A stretch of 64,000 nucleotides of DNA from Clostridium sp. Marseille-Q2269 (lineage in GTDB: Bacteria; Bacillota; Clostridia; Clostridiales; Clostridiaceae): the NCBI RefSeq assembly GCF_943736985.1, contig NZ_CALSFS010000002.1, positions 372,001 through 436,000 on the forward strand. Direction: 5' to 3'. Of this stretch, positions 9,113 through 18,277 are shown piece after piece. The first letter of the stretch is position 1, and each line of letters starts with the position of its first letter. The position numbers were made by a program, and so were the translations under genes. The notes below the pieces were generated by a model. The model was not told where the DNA came from and did not search any database. It saw only the letters and a list, made by a program, of their open reading frames with translations.

Positions 9113-11065
9113 TTATCTTTTCAATCCATTTATTACTACATCTAACAATTGATCTACAGTACTTATTATTTTTGCATTTGCTTGATAACAATGATTAAAC
9201 TGTACTAAATTAGAGAACTCTTCATCTAAAGATACACCTGATACAGAATCTCTAGATTGTTGAAATCCAGCTAATACTACTGCTTGATTTTTAACCATTC
9301 TTTGAGCCTCTCCTTCATCTACTCCAAGGCCACCTATAATATCATTAAAATAAGTATCTATGGTCATTCCTTTGGTGTTTTTCTGTATTGTGTATAAATT
9401 CTTTCCATTAAACTGAAATTCTTCATTTTCTTTAAATAAACTTTCATTTCCATTTTTTAAGAAACTTTGTCTATCTGTATTTTTATCTATTCCTTGTATA
9501 CCCATAAATATATCTTTTAGTTGTGCTATTGCTAAAGCTCTATTTCCGTCTCCCTCTCCAGAAGTTGGAGATACTCCTGTAATTATTTTCATAGGATCTT
9601 CTTTTATAATTTTATTTACTGTTATATTTCCTGCTTCAATTTCCATTTCACTGGTTGTTGGATTCTTTTGATCACTATCATTATTATTGACAAAGAAATT
9701 AACTGTTCCATCTTTAGGAGCATTGGCATCTAAGCTTTGGGTATAAATAGCATTTACAGAAAGAGCTAAGCCTTTTGCAAGTCTATTTAATTGATCTTGA
9801 TAAGCATCTATGTCCTGCTGTACAGACATTTGCCCTCTTAATTCTCCTGAAGGTGGTTCAAATAATTTTAAGCCCGAATCTTTGTCTAGATATATTGTCC
9901 CTCCAGTCCAACTAACATTTCCTGTAGTTTTATCTGTGGTACATTTTTTTTCTAATTCATTTTTATTATTAACAACTATAGGATTGCCATCTTTATCTGT
10001 CCAAAGAACTCTTCCTTCATCTAATCTTCTATATTGTTTCTGTGCTTCTTCCAATTCTCCATCAGTTGGTGGGTTTGAAAGTTTTCCTCCTATTTCAACT
10101 GTAATTGTCCTCTTATTACTTTCAGATTTTGTATCTGCTCCCACATAATATGTTATTTCATATTTACCTGGCTCACCTAATTTAATAGGATTTGGATTTG
10201 ATGCACTTGGTTTAATATCTTTTATATAAGAAAATCTGTACACGCTTTCTGGATTCATTCTTTGTACTAGATTAGCACTACTCCCATCTACTATAGGTGG
10301 TTCACCACCATATGTAGATGTTCTATCTTGATAGTCCATTGCATGGTTTGAAGTAGTTAAATCTATTCCTTGAAAGTTTTCTTTTTCTATTTCTATACCA
10401 AACTTTTCACTTAACTTGTCTAATAATAAATCTCTTCTATCCATTAGATCATTTGGTTGCTGTCCAGCTACTTTAACCTGTGTTATTTCCTGATTTATTT
10501 GATTTATTTGATCTATCATACTGTTAATCTCAAATGTTGTTTGTTGTATTTCCATTTGAGTATTTCCTTTTAATTGTGAAAGCTCATTAAAAGTATGGTT
10601 TAATTCATTGGCTAAAGCTGATGCTTGCTCCATTACTACAGATCTGGCATTAGAAGTTTGAGCATTAATCCCTAAATCATACCATGAACTAAAAAACTTT
10701 CCAAATAGGGTTGATATCCCTACATCTGTGGGTTCTTTTAATATATTCTCTATTTGAGATAAAAATTTGTTTCTGCTTGAAAAGTGACCTTGTATTCCTA
10801 ACTCTACTCTTGTTTGATAATCTAAAAAGCTATCTCTCACTCTATTTATGGCTGCAATTTGAACTCCTGTACCTACTTGTCCTGGGCCTGCAGCACTATT
10901 CATGCTTGGTTTACAATAAGGTCTTGTGGTTTGAAGTTCTACCCTTTGTCTTGAGTATCCTTCTGTGTTTGCATTAGCTATATTATGGGATGTGGTATTT
11001 ATTGCTCCTTGTTGTGCAAACATACCACTTTTACCTATATTCAAAGTTCCGAATAATCCGGACAT
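9113..11065 (-). CDS. flgK: Hook-associated protein FlgK
   Basis: Hook-associated protein 1, 650 residues, exported and placed at the hook end. The N-terminus MSGLFGTLNIGKSGMFAQQGAINTTSHNIANANTEGYSRQRV carries the flagellar rod/hook signature; the C-terminal SGVSLDEEFSNLVQFNHCYQANAKIISTVDQLLDVVING is also diagnostic. The middle (about residues 220-480) is long and variable. I take the second ATG (11065), because AGGGAG is spaced 9 bases from it and the protein then starts MSGLF as in the family. No sigma-D promoter was found directly upstream, so transcription probably continues from flgM-flgN past the hairpin at 11301-11351. Confidence 0.95.
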   Translation of the reverse strand: MSGLFGTLNIGKSGMFAQQGAINTTSHNIANANTEGYSRQRVELQTTRPYCKPSMNSAAGPGQVGTGVQIAAINRVRDSFLDYQTRVELGIQGHFSSRNKFLSQIENILKEPTDVGISTLFGKFFSSWYDLGINAQTSNARSVVMEQASALANELNHTFNELSQLKGNTQMEIQQTTFEINSMIDQINQINQEITQVKVAGQQPNDLMDRRDLLLDKLSEKFGIEIEKENFQGIDLTTSNHAMDYQDRTSTYGGEPPIVDGSSANLVQRMNPESVYRFSYIKDIKPSASNPNPIKLGEPGKYEITYYVGADTKSESNKRTITVEIGGKLSNPPTDGELEEAQKQYRRLDEGRVLWTDKDGNPIVVNNKNELEKKCTTDKTTGNVSWTGGTIYLDKDSGLKLFEPPSGELRGQMSVQQDIDAYQDQLNRLAKGLALSVNAIYTQSLDANAPKDGTVNFFVNNNDSDQKNPTTSEMEIEAGNITVNKIIKEDPMKIITGVSPTSGEGDGNRALAIAQLKDIFMGIQGIDKNTDRQSFLKNGNESLFKENEEFQFNGKNLYTIQKNTKGMTIDTYFNDIIGGLGVDEGEAQRMVKNQAVVLAGFQQSRDSVSGVSLDEEFSNLVQFNHCYQANAKIISTVDQLLDVVINGLKR

Positions 11066-11300
11066 TTCTCTCATCTCCCTGTCTATTTCTTTCTATCTTT
11101 ATTTTCGTAATTGCACTGTAAAAGCTTTAATATTATCTATTCATAATTATTTAGTTCAAAATACTTTAACAAAAATTAAAACTTCTACATATGTGCCATA
11201 TATCTATTAATTATATGTGGTGAATATTTGTAAATCTTTATGGAAAGTTAATGTATAATAACTATCTATAGGGAATTAATATTTATTAATATTTTGTATA

Positions 11301-11351
11301 AAAATAGGCAAAGACTATTTAAGGCTTATAGCCTTTTGTCCTGCCTATTTT
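11301..11351 (-). terminator. Terminator-like double hairpin after flgN
   Basis: Arms AAAATAGGCA/TGCCTATTTT enclose a second hairpin (AAGGC/GCCTT), followed on the minus strand by TTTTTAT. It starts inside the flgN stop codon. It may lower expression of flgK and downstream genes relative to flgM-flgN. Confidence 0.68.
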
Positions 11352-11754
11352 ATCGTGTCCCATAGGGTCCATAGGTTTTAGGTGTCCTATCTGGATTCAG
11401 TATAGTTAATATATTAGTGGTTAATGATATAGCCTGCCTTATTAACATATCATTACTATCTTTTTGAAGTTTTATCTCATCTAATATATTTGTAGCTTCT
11501 TTATATACACCTTTTAACTCTTCATCTTTTGTATTAGTTATAATTTCCTTCATAGATTTATCTCCTATTAGATTACGTCTATTCATTTCTTTTTTAGCTA
11601 ATTCTTTGCATTTTTCTTCTATATCTATAGCTATTTTGTCCATTTCAAAAGTTTTCTTATATGAAACAAATTTATGTTGATCCTCTAGAAGAAATAAAAG
11701 TTCCTTTAGCACTTTTATTTCTTCTATTAATGACTCTTTTATTTTATCTTCCAT
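11350..11754 (-). CDS. flgN: FlgN-like export chaperone
   Basis: 134 residues, helical (MEDKIKESLIEEIKVLKELLFLLEDQHKFV), matching the FlgN family of chaperones for the hook-filament junction proteins FlgK and FlgL, which are encoded next. The ATG at 11754 overlaps the flgM stop codon, so the pair is coupled; a TTG directly before it is possible but worse spaced from AAGGAG. The C-terminus (NPDRTPKTYGPYGTR) is unusual and probably disordered. Confidence 0.85.
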   Translation of the reverse strand: MEDKIKESLIEEIKVLKELLFLLEDQHKFVSYKKTFEMDKIAIDIEEKCKELAKKEMNRRNLIGDKSMKEIITNTKDEELKGVYKEATNILDEIKLQKDSNDMLIRQAISLTTNILTILNPDRTPKTYGPYGTR

Positions 11755-12035
11755 CAAAGCTTCTCCTTAATATTCTTTAATAATTTTTCTGCTACTAGTT
11801 TTGAATCAACTTTATAAGTACCCTTTTGTATTTTATGTTTTATTTCATTTATTCTATCTAATCTTTCCTTTTCATTTAAAAATTTATCATTTAAAGAATA
11901 AGTAATTAGACTTTTACCCAGTTTTGATATTTCTATTTTATCTTTTATTGCTTTTACTTCTTCTTTTCCATTTATTTTTTTGTTAGCATTGTAAGCATTT
12001 ATACTATTTGTTATACCTACACCCTTTATTTTCAT
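11754..12035 (-). CDS. flgM: Anti-sigma-28 factor FlgM
   Basis: 93 residues. It binds flagellar sigma-D until it is exported or antagonised after hook completion. The family pattern is visible: KIKGV...INAYN near the N-terminus, then DKIEISKLGKSL and the C-terminal helices IKHKIQKGTYKVDSKLVAEKLLKNI that contact the sigma factor. First gene of its operon, behind a sigma-D-type promoter, giving negative feedback. The cognate sigma gene is not in the window. Confidence 0.92.
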   Translation of the reverse strand: MKIKGVGITNSINAYNANKKINGKEEVKAIKDKIEISKLGKSLITYSLNDKFLNEKERLDRINEIKHKIQKGTYKVDSKLVAEKLLKNIKEKL

Positions 12036-12112
12036 ATATATACACTCCCAAATATATTTTTAACCTACAATCAACTGTGGTTTTATTATGCGTCTCCCTT
12101 GTTGTATTACTA

Positions 12113-12139
12113 TTATCGAAAAGGTTGTATTAAGGTTTA
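12113..12139 (-). promoter_or_regulatory. Sigma-D promoter of the flgM operon
   Basis: On the minus strand TAAA (12139-12136), 16 bases, TCGATAA (12119-12113). It has the same geometry as the fliC promoter. The predicted start is about 70 bases before the flgM ATG. Confidence 0.72.
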
Positions 12140-12403
12140 TACCCTTTAGATCTAATAAATTGGCTTTTTATTCATCAATGTCCCTCTATTTTTCTGCTTT
12201 AATTGTAAAATTAATCGTATTAAAATTTCAGTAATATACTCTATCTATCTTTCATTTATATTATTATCATTATATACAAATTTATTTCTAATGAAACTCC
12301 TACAAACACACAGCTTATTATATTATATTTTTTATGCCAAAGTATAGATTAATGAATAAACAAACATAAAAATTTAATATAATTTGCACTCTTATTTAAA
12401 TAA
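12140..12403. other. AT-rich spacer between the two flagellar operons
   Basis: The stretch between the flgM promoter and the fliY terminator. No ORF with a ribosome binding site and no clear structure were seen. Confidence 0.4.
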
Positions 12404-12450
12404 AAAAGCTATGAATTTACAAATATAATATTTATAAATTCATAGCTTTT
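12404..12450 (-). terminator. Terminator after fliY
   Basis: A perfect 16-bp stem (AAAAGCTATGAATTTA and its complement) with a 15-base AT-rich loop. On the minus strand it is followed by TT, because the A-run of the stem continues to 12402. It ends the fapA-to-fliY operon. Confidence 0.85.
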
Positions 12451-12504
12451 ATATTCCAATTATTTTAATAATACTTTCTCTTAACTAGAATAATTTATAT
12501 TTTT

Positions 12505-13668
12505 TTATTTTCCTAAAGATTTTATTCTTTCTTTATTACTAACTATACTAGTTATTCTTACACCAAAGTTTTCATCTACTACAACCACTTCTCCATAGGC
12601 TACTTTTTTACCATTGACTTGTATTTCTACTGGTTCCTCTGCCAATTTATCTAATTCTATTAGTGAGCCATTACCTAAATTTAATATATCTTTTACATTC
12701 ATTTTTGTTCTTCCTAATACCACAGATATTTGAAGTGGTACATCTAGTATTAAGTCTATGTTATTAGGCATAGTAGTTGCAGATTCCATTGTAGATAACG
12801 GTTCAAAAGAAGCTTGCTTTACTTCTACCTTTGGTGCTTCTCTTTCTATTGGTTTTTCATATACAATTTCTTGTTTTGGAGCTGATTTTGTTGCCGCCTC
12901 TACTTTAGTGGATTTTTTTTCTTCTACAGCTGGTGCTGGAGTTGGGTTATTTTGTTCTTCTGATTCTTCGATGTCTTCTTCTCCCATCATAATTCCAACT
13001 ATTTTTTTAGCTGTTTTCATAGGTAATAGTTGCATTATATTACTATCTACTAATTCTCCTATATTTAAAGAAAAAGATACTAGAACCACCGGTTCATCAT
13101 CGCTTATTCCCTCAGCTAGAGGGGCTGTTAAATCTGACCAAATCTTTGATAGTGGTGGTGATATATTAACTTCTCTTGCAAACATAGTAGCCATAGATGT
13201 AGCTGCTGAACCTATCATTTGGTTCATAGCTTCTGATACAGCACTTATTTCTATTTCTGATAGTTCTTTTATTTCTCCTTCAACAATCCCATTTCCACCC
13301 ATCATTAAGTTTGATATTACTGAGGCATCGTCAATTTTCATGACTAATAGGTTTTCTCCTACTATACCACTAGTATATTTAACTTCTAAGGCTATATTAG
13401 GAATTTCAAAAGAATTTTTTAATTTTTTTAAAGTTGTTACACTTACTACAGGTGTTGTTATATTTACCTGCTGATTTATTATAGTTGAAAGCGCTGTGGA
13501 GGCTGAACCCATAGATATATTTCCTACTTCTCCTAAAAGATCCTTTTCAAGATCTGTAAGATCAGGTAATTCATTATCTGTTGTTTCTTTTTTTTCTTCC
13601 TCCTCTTGGCTTCCCTCTCCATTTAGAAGAGCATTTATTTCTTCCTGTGAAAGAAACCCGTTACTCAT
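12505..13668 (-). CDS. fliY: Flagellar switch protein FliY
   Basis: 387 residues; a C-ring component and CheY-P phosphatase of Gram-positive bacteria. Order: an N-terminal CheY-binding peptide (FLSQEEINALL, residues 5-15), a CheC-like domain with both phosphatase centres (LEKDLLGEVGNISMGSAST and EISAVSEAMNQMIGSAATSM), a Pro/Glu/Lys-rich linker (about residues 235-300), and a FliN/SpoA domain (about 310-387, LDVPLQISVVLGRTKMNVKDILNLGNGSLIELD). The start was placed at ATG 13668 inside the end of fliM (ATGAGTAA overlap), not at the upstream in-frame ATG, which has no spacing from a ribosome binding site. Confidence 0.95.
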   Translation of the reverse strand: MSNGFLSQEEINALLNGEGSQEEEEKKETTDNELPDLTDLEKDLLGEVGNISMGSASTALSTIINQQVNITTPVVSVTTLKKLKNSFEIPNIALEVKYTSGIVGENLLVMKIDDASVISNLMMGGNGIVEGEIKELSEIEISAVSEAMNQMIGSAATSMATMFAREVNISPPLSKIWSDLTAPLAEGISDDEPVVLVSFSLNIGELVDSNIMQLLPMKTAKKIVGIMMGEEDIEESEEQNNPTPAPAVEEKKSTKVEAATKSAPKQEIVYEKPIEREAPKVEVKQASFEPLSTMESATTMPNNIDLILDVPLQISVVLGRTKMNVKDILNLGNGSLIELDKLAEEPVEIQVNGKKVAYGEVVVVDENFGVRITSIVSNKERIKSLGK

Positions 13669-14656
13669 AACTTTCCACATCCTTATCTATTTGATCTAGT
13701 ATCTGTAGCCCTATATTCTTGCCTACAATTCCTGGTTTAGCATAATACGCTGGTTCTTTTTCTATTAATAAGCGGACAGGTTCCTCAGCCTTGCTATCTA
13801 AGGTTACCACATCTCCTACAGACAATCTTAAAAATTCTTCTACTGTAACTAAAGCTCTTCCTAGCTCAGCAGTTAGTTCCATATTAACTATATTTATTCT
13901 TTCTTTTATTTTAGATGAAGATTCTTCCATGGATTCTTCATCATTTTCTCTAAACCAGTATTGAACTACTAGCTTATCTAAAACTTTTTCTATGCTCAAA
14001 TATGGTATACAAATATTTATAAACGTATTGCTTTTTCCCATTTCTACAGAGAAAGTTATTAAAGCTACAGGTTCTGTTGGAGCTAATGTTTGATTTAAAG
14101 CTGGATTGGTTTCTAAGCTTTCTATTTCAACATCTACTTCCATTACATCTTCCCAAGCTAATTTTAAATTTGTTATAAGTCCTGTGTTTATTTGTTTCAT
14201 TATATTTTTATCTATATCTGTAAACTCTCTCATTTTGTAGTTTCCATTACCAGTACCGCCTAAAAGTACATCTATCATTTGAAATACAAATTGGGGATTT
14301 GTCTCAAATAATATAGAACCATTTAAAGGTGGCATCTTAAATATAGTTAAAATTGTTGGATTTGGCACAGAGTGAATAAATTCTTCATAAGTTATCTGCT
14401 GAACTGATTCTATCTTAACTTTCACATTACTTCTAACTTGAGCTGTTAAATAATTTGATATTATTCTTGCATAATTATCATGTATAAGCTCTAAAGTTCT
14501 TATGTGATCCTTTGAGAACTTTTGAGGCCTTTTAAAATCATAAGGTTTTACTTTTTGTTTTTCCTCTTCTTTGGGAACCTCGTCTGGTGTTATTTCTCCT
14601 GAAGATAGAGCAGATAAAAGGGCATCTATTTCACCCTGGGATAATACTTCTGCCAT
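13661..14656 (-). CDS. fliM: Flagellar motor switch protein FliM
   Basis: 331 residues; C-ring protein that binds CheY-P and sets rotation direction. N-terminal CheY-P binding motif LSQGEIDALLSAL (residues 5-17), an acidic linker, then the CheC-like middle domain (YDFKRPQKFSKDHIRTLELIHDNYARIISNYL) and a C-terminal SpoA domain with LRLSVGDVVTLDSKAEEPV. It follows cheW1 by 27 bases and overlaps fliY by 8. Confidence 0.96.
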   Translation of the reverse strand: MAEVLSQGEIDALLSALSSGEITPDEVPKEEEKQKVKPYDFKRPQKFSKDHIRTLELIHDNYARIISNYLTAQVRSNVKVKIESVQQITYEEFIHSVPNPTILTIFKMPPLNGSILFETNPQFVFQMIDVLLGGTGNGNYKMREFTDIDKNIMKQINTGLITNLKLAWEDVMEVDVEIESLETNPALNQTLAPTEPVALITFSVEMGKSNTFINICIPYLSIEKVLDKLVVQYWFRENDEESMEESSSKIKERINIVNMELTAELGRALVTVEEFLRLSVGDVVTLDSKAEEPVRLLIEKEPAYYAKPGIVGKNIGLQILDQIDKDVESYE

Positions 14657-14683
14657 ATATTTCCCTCATTTCCTTTTTCAGAA

Positions 14684-15079
14684 TTATAATAGTTTATCTA
14701 TATCTATTAATGTTACTATTCTATCTTGAAAATTAATTATTCCTTCTATATATTCTTTTTTTCTTTCATCTGAGGATCTTTCTATTAAATTCTCTTCCAC
14801 ATCTAAAACTTCGTATACATCATCTACAGATATTCCTACTAATTCATCTTCCATTTCTAATATTATTATATTATTTTGTCCCTCATCTTCCTTTGGTATA
14901 TCCAATAAAAGATTTATATCCAAAAGTGATATAATATTCCCTCTTAAATTTATAAGACCCTTTATATGACTTGGAGCCTTAGGAACCTTGGTTATTTCCA
15001 TAGAATCATTTATACTTTGAATTTTATCAGTTTGAACTGCAAACTGTTCATTATTTAATTTAAATATTACAACTTGCAA
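14684..15079 (-). CDS. cheW: Chemotaxis coupling protein CheW
   Basis: 131 residues; a scaffold that links chemoreceptors to CheA. Two SH3-like subdomains; signature residues include VPKAPSHIKGLINLRGNIISLLDI. A TTG at 15079 is chosen, because GGAGG lies 7 bases upstream; the longer reading frame would begin inside the ribosome binding site. One of two cheW genes here (the other is 20655-21101). Confidence 0.94.
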   Translation of the reverse strand: MQVVIFKLNNEQFAVQTDKIQSINDSMEITKVPKAPSHIKGLINLRGNIISLLDINLLLDIPKEDEGQNNIIILEMEDELVGISVDDVYEVLDVEENLIERSSDERKKEYIEGIINFQDRIVTLIDIDKLL

Positions 15080-15108
15080 AGGAAATCCTCCTTTCAAAAT
15101 AAATTATT

Positions 15109-15137
15109 AGTGCATTAAGATACTGGCCTAATGCACT
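15109..15137 (-). other. Hairpin between cheY and cheW
   Basis: A perfect 9-bp inverted repeat (AGTGCATTA/TAATGCACT) with an 11-base loop lies in the only sizeable gap (about 104 bases) of the chemotaxis operon. On the minus strand it is not followed by a U-run. It is therefore more likely an mRNA stability or processing structure than a terminator. Confidence 0.5.
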
Positions 15138-15183
15138 TATAATTTTAAATTCCTAAAAAATTATATCTGTTTAATTTAATATA

Positions 15184-15543
15184 CTATCCTACAACCTTTT
15201 TTATAGCTTCTAAAACTCTATCTGCTTGGAATGGTTTTACTATAAAATCTTTTGCTCCTGCCTTTATTGCATCCATAACCATAGTTTGTTGTCCCATAGC
15301 ACTACACATTATTATTTTTGCAGAAGCATCAAATTCTCTTATGGCCTTTACTGCTTCTATTCCATCCATATCTGGCATAGTTATATCCATAGTTACTACA
15401 TCTGGTTGCTCTTTTTTATATAGTTCTACAGCTTTTAATCCATTATTAGCTTCTCCTACCACTTCAAATCCATTTTTCTCTAATATATCTTTTATCATCA
15501 TTCTCATAAATGCAGCGTCATCAACGATTAATACTTTTGCCAT
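15184..15543 (-). CDS. cheY: Chemotaxis response regulator CheY
   Basis: A single receiver domain of 119 residues. Acid pocket D8/D9, phospho-acceptor D53 (TMDITMP), S81 and K103 (VKPF) are all present. Phosphorylated by CheA, it binds FliM and FliY. The start is clear (MAKVLIVDDAAFMR, with GGAGGGAAAAGAA upstream). It lies between cheC and cheW1. Confidence 0.96.
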   Translation of the reverse strand: MAKVLIVDDAAFMRMMIKDILEKNGFEVVGEANNGLKAVELYKKEQPDVVTMDITMPDMDGIEAVKAIREFDASAKIIMCSAMGQQTMVMDAIKAGAKDFIVKPFQADRVLEAIKKVVG

Positions 15544-15571
15544 CTTTCTTTTCCCTCCAAATTAATACAAA

Positions 15572-16171
15572 TTAACTTACTCCTAATGTATTTAATATTT
15601 TTTCTAATGAACCAGGCATTGGTATATAATAAAAATGCCCACTTATTTCTGAGCCGTCCTCTTTGAATACAGTTTCAATATCCAAAACATGCTCATTGTA
15701 TTGTCCTGCTTCTATAAAAGTAGTGGACAATATTGCCCCTAGCATATCATAGGATATTGCTGGAACGGATGGTGTTATGGTTAAATTAGTGAATTTGGAT
15801 ATAGCATTCATATATGAAGCGGATATTATATTTCCTATTTCACACATTACTGAATTTCCCATCTCACTTAATTCTTCTTCTTGCATGCCAGTTAATCTAT
15901 GAACTAAATCTAATGCTGTACTTTTTTCAAATACAAATAATATATTGCCTGGAGTATCCCCTAATACTCTTACTAATACCCCTACAGCTACTTTCTCATC
16001 TCCTATTTCTGACATTACCTCTTCAAAAGGAACTATATTTATATCAGGTACATTCATATCTATCTTTCTACCTAAAAGTTGTGATAATGCTGTAGCCGCA
16101 TTTCCTGTACCTATATTAGATACTTCCTTAAGTGCATCTAACTGAAGAGGAGTCATACTATTGTAATCCAT
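15572..16171 (-). CDS. cheC: CheY-P phosphatase CheC
   Basis: 199 residues; removes phosphate from CheY-P and is stimulated by CheD. Two active-site helices are visible: LDALKEVSNIGTGNAATAL with E16 and N19, and MGNSVMCEIGNIISASYMNA. CheD is encoded in the same operon (20150-20638), completing the CheC-CheD adaptation loop known from Bacillus and Thermotoga. Confidence 0.95.
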   Translation of the reverse strand: MDYNSMTPLQLDALKEVSNIGTGNAATALSQLLGRKIDMNVPDINIVPFEEVMSEIGDEKVAVGVLVRVLGDTPGNILFVFEKSTALDLVHRLTGMQEEELSEMGNSVMCEIGNIISASYMNAISKFTNLTITPSVPAISYDMLGAILSTTFIEAGQYNEHVLDIETVFKEDGSEISGHFYYIPMPGSLEKILNTLGVS

Positions 16172-16198
16172 ATATATAAGCCCTCCTATGAGATTTTA

Positions 16199-18265
16199 TC
16201 ATACTAACGCTGCCACGTCTAAGATTAATGTTACAAGTCCATCTCCTAATATAGTTGCTCCTATATATTCTTTCAGACCTTGTAATGTCTTTCCAAATGG
16301 CTTTATAACTATTTCTTTTTGACCTAAAAGACCATCTACTAAAAGTCCTACAGTTTTTTCACCAGATTTAACTATTACTATATACTTTTTATCATCCTGT
16401 GATTCTTCTAAACCTAATTTTTCATTTACTCTAACAAAAGGTATAACATTACCTCTATATATTATAACTTCCTTATTATTGGTTTTCTTTACTATATCTT
16501 TATCATAATCTATTACTCTATCTATATATCCTAAGGATATAGCCATAGTTTCACTACCTACTTTAACTAAAAGGGCTTGTATTATTTGTAATGTTAAAGG
16601 GAGTCTTATGATAAAAGAAGATCCTTTTCCTTCTTCACTTATAAGATCTACAGTACCACCTAAAGCAGTAATCTTAGTTTTAACTACATCCATACCAACT
16701 CCTCTGCCGGATATGTCTGTTACAGCTTCGTTGGTGCTAAATCCTTGGGCAAATATTAAATTTTTTATATCATTATCTGACATTCCTTCAGTATTTATAC
16801 CTACTTTTTCTGCTTTAGCTTTGACTTTTTCTAAAGGTATTCCGCTACCATCATCTTCTACTTTTATAACAGCCTTTGTTCCTTCTTGATAGGCTATTAA
16901 TCTTATTTTACCTACAGGATCTTTTCCTTTTTTTATTCTCTCTTCTCTTGGTTCTACACCATGATCCGCTGCATTTCTTATTAAATGAATTAGAGGTTCT
17001 CCAATTTCATCTATTACTGTTCTGTCTAGTTCTGTGTCTGCTCCTTGTACTATAAGTTCCATTTCTTTATCTAATTCCACAGAAAGGTCTCTAACCATTC
17101 TTGGGAATCTGTTAAATACTATATCTAAAGGAAGCATTCTTATTTTCATAACTAGATCTTGTAAATCTGAAGTAGTTCTTGCTACTTGTTCCAAGGTTTC
17201 ATTTAAATCTGTTAATTTATGATTAGTACTTATTTGCTCCAATCTAGTTCTATGGATTACAAGTTCTGAAACCATATTCATAAATTTATCTAGTCTTTCT
17301 AAATCTACTCTTACAGATTGATGAGCCTTCTTATGATTATTTTCCCTTGGTTTTTCTGTGTTTTTATTAGCTTTTAATTTATTTCCATCTGCTTTATCAT
17401 TTCTATTTACAATATCTTCTTCTCTCTTTTTTGTATTTATATTATTTATTTGTTCCTTTACTTTTTCTTCTACTTCTTTACTTTCTATTTTTTCTTCTCT
17501 TTTTGATTGCATATTTACATTATCGATCATAATATTATCTACTTCAGATATATTTGTTAAAATATCATAAATTTCCTGCTTATCTTTAGTAGTTAAATAT
17601 ACTAAATCTATTTCAAAATCAAAGTTTTCATTTTCTATATCTTCTGCTCCAGGTATAGATTTTATTATTTCTCCATATTCTTCTAAGTTTTTAAATATTA
17701 AAAAAGCTCTGGCAGATTTTAAAAGTGTAGCTTCACTTAGTACTATTTTTATTTCATAAGCATTAAATCCCTTATCTTCTGCTTGTTTTATTACATTTAA
17801 GTCATACTCATTAAGTGGTATAATTATATTTTTTTCAAGTTCTTTTTCTTCTACAGATTCTTTTTTTTGCTCATCTGTAGCTATATCTCCATTTGCTGCC
17901 CTTTCTAATTCTTCTATTATATGATCTATAGGCACTTTTTCATCTACTTCTTCTGATATATTATTTACCATTTGTTCTAAAGTGTCTAGGCATTTAAAAA
18001 GTACAGTAACTACATCTTGAGTTACTTTTAAATCTCCCTCTCTAAAATTAGAAAGTACATCTTCCATTTTATGAGTTAACTCTGCCATTTCATTAAAACC
18101 CATAGTAGCTGCCATTCCTTTTATTGTGTGAGCAACTCTAAATATTTCATTTAACTTATCTATATCATCAGGCTCTTGTTCTAACTGAAGTAAGGAGTCA
18201 TTTAATGTTTGTAAATTGTCCATAGATTCTTCTAAGAACATTGACATATATTGTGATGTATCCAT
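16199..18265 (-). CDS. cheA: Chemotaxis histidine kinase CheA
   Basis: 688 residues. P1 domain with phospho-His H46 (AHTIKGMAATMGF), a P2 CheY-binding region (about 150-250), a Lys/Glu/Asn-rich linker, P3 dimerisation helices (about 310-375), the P4 ATPase domain with LIRNAADHGVE (N box), DDGSGIP and GRGVGMDVV (G boxes), and a C-terminal P5 CheW-like domain (about 555-688). It receives signals through CheW and phosphorylates CheY and CheB. RBS GGGGGAGATAAC. Confidence 0.97.
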   Translation of the reverse strand: MDTSQYMSMFLEESMDNLQTLNDSLLQLEQEPDDIDKLNEIFRVAHTIKGMAATMGFNEMAELTHKMEDVLSNFREGDLKVTQDVVTVLFKCLDTLEQMVNNISEEVDEKVPIDHIIEELERAANGDIATDEQKKESVEEKELEKNIIIPLNEYDLNVIKQAEDKGFNAYEIKIVLSEATLLKSARAFLIFKNLEEYGEIIKSIPGAEDIENENFDFEIDLVYLTTKDKQEIYDILTNISEVDNIMIDNVNMQSKREEKIESKEVEEKVKEQINNINTKKREEDIVNRNDKADGNKLKANKNTEKPRENNHKKAHQSVRVDLERLDKFMNMVSELVIHRTRLEQISTNHKLTDLNETLEQVARTTSDLQDLVMKIRMLPLDIVFNRFPRMVRDLSVELDKEMELIVQGADTELDRTVIDEIGEPLIHLIRNAADHGVEPREERIKKGKDPVGKIRLIAYQEGTKAVIKVEDDGSGIPLEKVKAKAEKVGINTEGMSDNDIKNLIFAQGFSTNEAVTDISGRGVGMDVVKTKITALGGTVDLISEEGKGSSFIIRLPLTLQIIQALLVKVGSETMAISLGYIDRVIDYDKDIVKKTNNKEVIIYRGNVIPFVRVNEKLGLEESQDDKKYIVIVKSGEKTVGLLVDGLLGQKEIVIKPFGKTLQGLKEYIGATILGDGLVTLILDVAALV

Positions 18266-18277
18266 GTTATCTCCCCC

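Noticed and set aside
12758-13474. A 238-codon open frame on the plus strand opposite fliY.
   Set aside because: It lies antisense to an unmistakable FliY, has no ribosome binding site, and its composition (Ser/Ile/Thr rich) is what the complement of a Clostridium gene gives.
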